Assembly (NCBI GenBank): GCA_963723455.1
Contig: CAVRQM010000003.1
Span: forward strand, 186,001-250,000
DNA from: CAVRQM01 sp963723455
GTDB lineage: Bacteria > Pseudomonadota > Alphaproteobacteria > Acetobacterales > Acetobacteraceae
Direction: 5' to 3'
DNA: 64,000 bases
Positions 63,216 to 64,000 of the stretch are shown in pieces (position 1 is the stretch's first letter; every line of letters starts with the position of its first letter). The position numbers and the translations under genes are program-made. The notes beneath the pieces were generated by a model. It did no database searches. It was not told the origin of the DNA and saw nothing but the letters and a program-made list of their open reading frames with translations.

Positions 63216-64000
63216 ATGGCGAAGATCATGCTGCACGACGACGCGGCCCGTCAGGCCCTGGGCCGCGGCGTCGCGCAACTCGCCAAGGCGGTCAGCGGCA
63301 CGCTGGGTCCGAAGGGCATGAACGCGATCATCGACCGCCCGGTCGGCACGCCGCTGGTTTCCCGCGACGGCGTCAGCATCGCGCGTGAGATCGAGCTGGA
63401 GGATCCGTTCGAGAACATGGGCGCGCAGGTGGTGCGCGAAGTATCCATGCAGACCAACGAGGTCGCCGGCGACGGCACCACCACCGCCACCGTGCTGGCC
63501 AATGCGCTGGTGCAGCAGGGGCTGGACTGTCTCGCCGCCGGGGCCAATCCGGTGGAACTGGTGCGCGGACTGGAACTGGCGGTCGAACACCTGATCCCGG
63601 CGCTGCGCGCCTCGGCCACCGCCCCGGACGGGCAGGACCAGTCGCGCGCGGTCGCGGTGATCGCCGCCAACGACCCGGTCACCGGGGCGCTGGTAGCCGA
63701 GGCGCTGGAGCGGGCCGGGCCGAACGGCGTCGTCACGGTGGAATATGCCACCGGCATCGAGACGACGCTCGACGTGCTGGACGGCATGGCTTTCGACCGG
63801 GGGTTCCTGTCGCATCACATGGTCACCGATGTCGAGGCGATGCAGGTCGTGCTCGACGACCCGTATATCCTGATGACCGACCTGAAGCTGCAGACCACGG
63901 AGGAGGTGGCCGGCATCCGCGCCGTCCTGGGCGATGCGCGCCGGCCGCTGCTGATCATCGCCGAGGAGGTGGCGCCGGCCTGCGTGGTGGCGCTGCTGGC
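63216..64000 (+). CDS. GroEL-type chaperonin dedicated to the monooxygenase, 5' part
   Basis: The first 261 residues of a 60-kDa chaperonin; the rest lies beyond the window. TLGPKGMNAIIDRPVG, SRDGVSIAREIELEDPFENMGAQ and VAGDGTTTATVLANAL are chaperonin ATPase motifs. It diverges from housekeeping GroEL at its start (MAKIMLHDDAARQALGRG) and in the apical region, and no groES precedes it. Comparable chaperonins (MimG) follow mim/prm genes and are needed to fold the hydroxylase alpha subunit. GGGGAAG ribosome site before ATG 63216. Confidence 0.9.
   Translation, partial: MAKIMLHDDAARQALGRGVAQLAKAVSGTLGPKGMNAIIDRPVGTPLVSRDGVSIAREIELEDPFENMGAQVVREVSMQTNEVAGDGTTTATVLANALVQQGLDCLAAGANPVELVRGLELAVEHLIPALRASATAPDGQDQSRAVAVIAANDPVTGALVAEALERAGPNGVVTVEYATGIETTLDVLDGMAFDRGFLSHHMVTDVEAMQVVLDDPYILMTDLKLQTTEEVAGIRAVLGDARRPLLIIAEEVAPACVVALL

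Overview
GC-rich (roughly two thirds G+C) alphaproteobacterial chromosome segment. The left edge carries the end of a photosynthesis (puf) operon: the 3' end of pufM and a complete tetraheme pufC, followed by a soluble cytochrome c. This marks the host as an anoxygenic phototroph. The gene content (pufC-type reaction centre, several aerobic amine oxidases and monooxygenases, an Acetobacteraceae-like membrane cytochrome c) would suit a purple or aerobic phototrophic member of the Acetobacteraceae such as a Rhodopila relative. That placement is inference; no rRNA or tRNA gene is visible.

Layout. 0-1.9 kb: pufM/pufC/cytochrome c, closed by a hairpin terminator. 2-8.9 kb: a putrescine uptake and catabolism operon (patD, ydcTSUV-like ABC transporter, a flavin amine oxidase with a Tat-like leader). 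8.9-13.6 kb: a ribose/xylose-type sugar ABC transporter. 13.6-17.2 kb: an FUSC efflux protein, an AmpH-like serine hydrolase and a small membrane protein. 17.2-22.4 kb: heterotetrameric sarcosine oxidase soxBDAG. 22.6-26.5 kb: housekeeping genes (DedA protein, pheA, kdsB, membrane cytochrome c, hisN). 26.5-32.3 kb: a YejABEF-type peptide importer. 32.3-37.8 kb: a FadR-type regulator divergent from a sugar ABC transporter plus a GH51 arabinofuranosidase. 37.9-50.7 kb: LLM oxidoreductase, a polar amino-acid ABC transporter, a YhaO/YhaN-like nuclease pair, DUF4336 protein, quinone oxidoreductase, CYTH-CHAD phosphatase, MgtC-like protein, small monooxygenase. 50.9-64 kb: an SDR and then the most interesting block, a soluble diiron propane/acetone-type monooxygenase (mim/prm) locus.

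The monooxygenase locus consists of a divergent AcoR-type sigma-54 activator, an alcohol dehydrogenase, a WD40-like protein, a 60-residue protein, hydroxylase alpha subunit, reductase, hydroxylase beta subunit, coupling protein, amidohydrolase-family protein, DUF59 metal-sulfur assembly protein, a BLUF blue-light sensor and a dedicated GroEL that runs off the right edge. Two near-identical sigma-54 promoters (before the dehydrogenase and before the hydroxylase) and TGT-N11-ACA palindromes upstream of each give a simple wiring diagram: the activator switches on both transcription units. The BLUF protein, with all photocycle residues in place, inside a hydrocarbon/ketone monooxygenase operon of a phototroph is the most novel observation here.

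Data quality. At least twenty single-base indels interrupt otherwise intact genes, almost all of them single-base insertions, with a dense cluster at 30.8-37.5 kb. Corrected reading frames are full length and free of other damage, so I read most of these as sequence/assembly errors rather than decay. Genes with one or two breaks are listed as CDS; those with many are listed as pseudogene, with this caveat.
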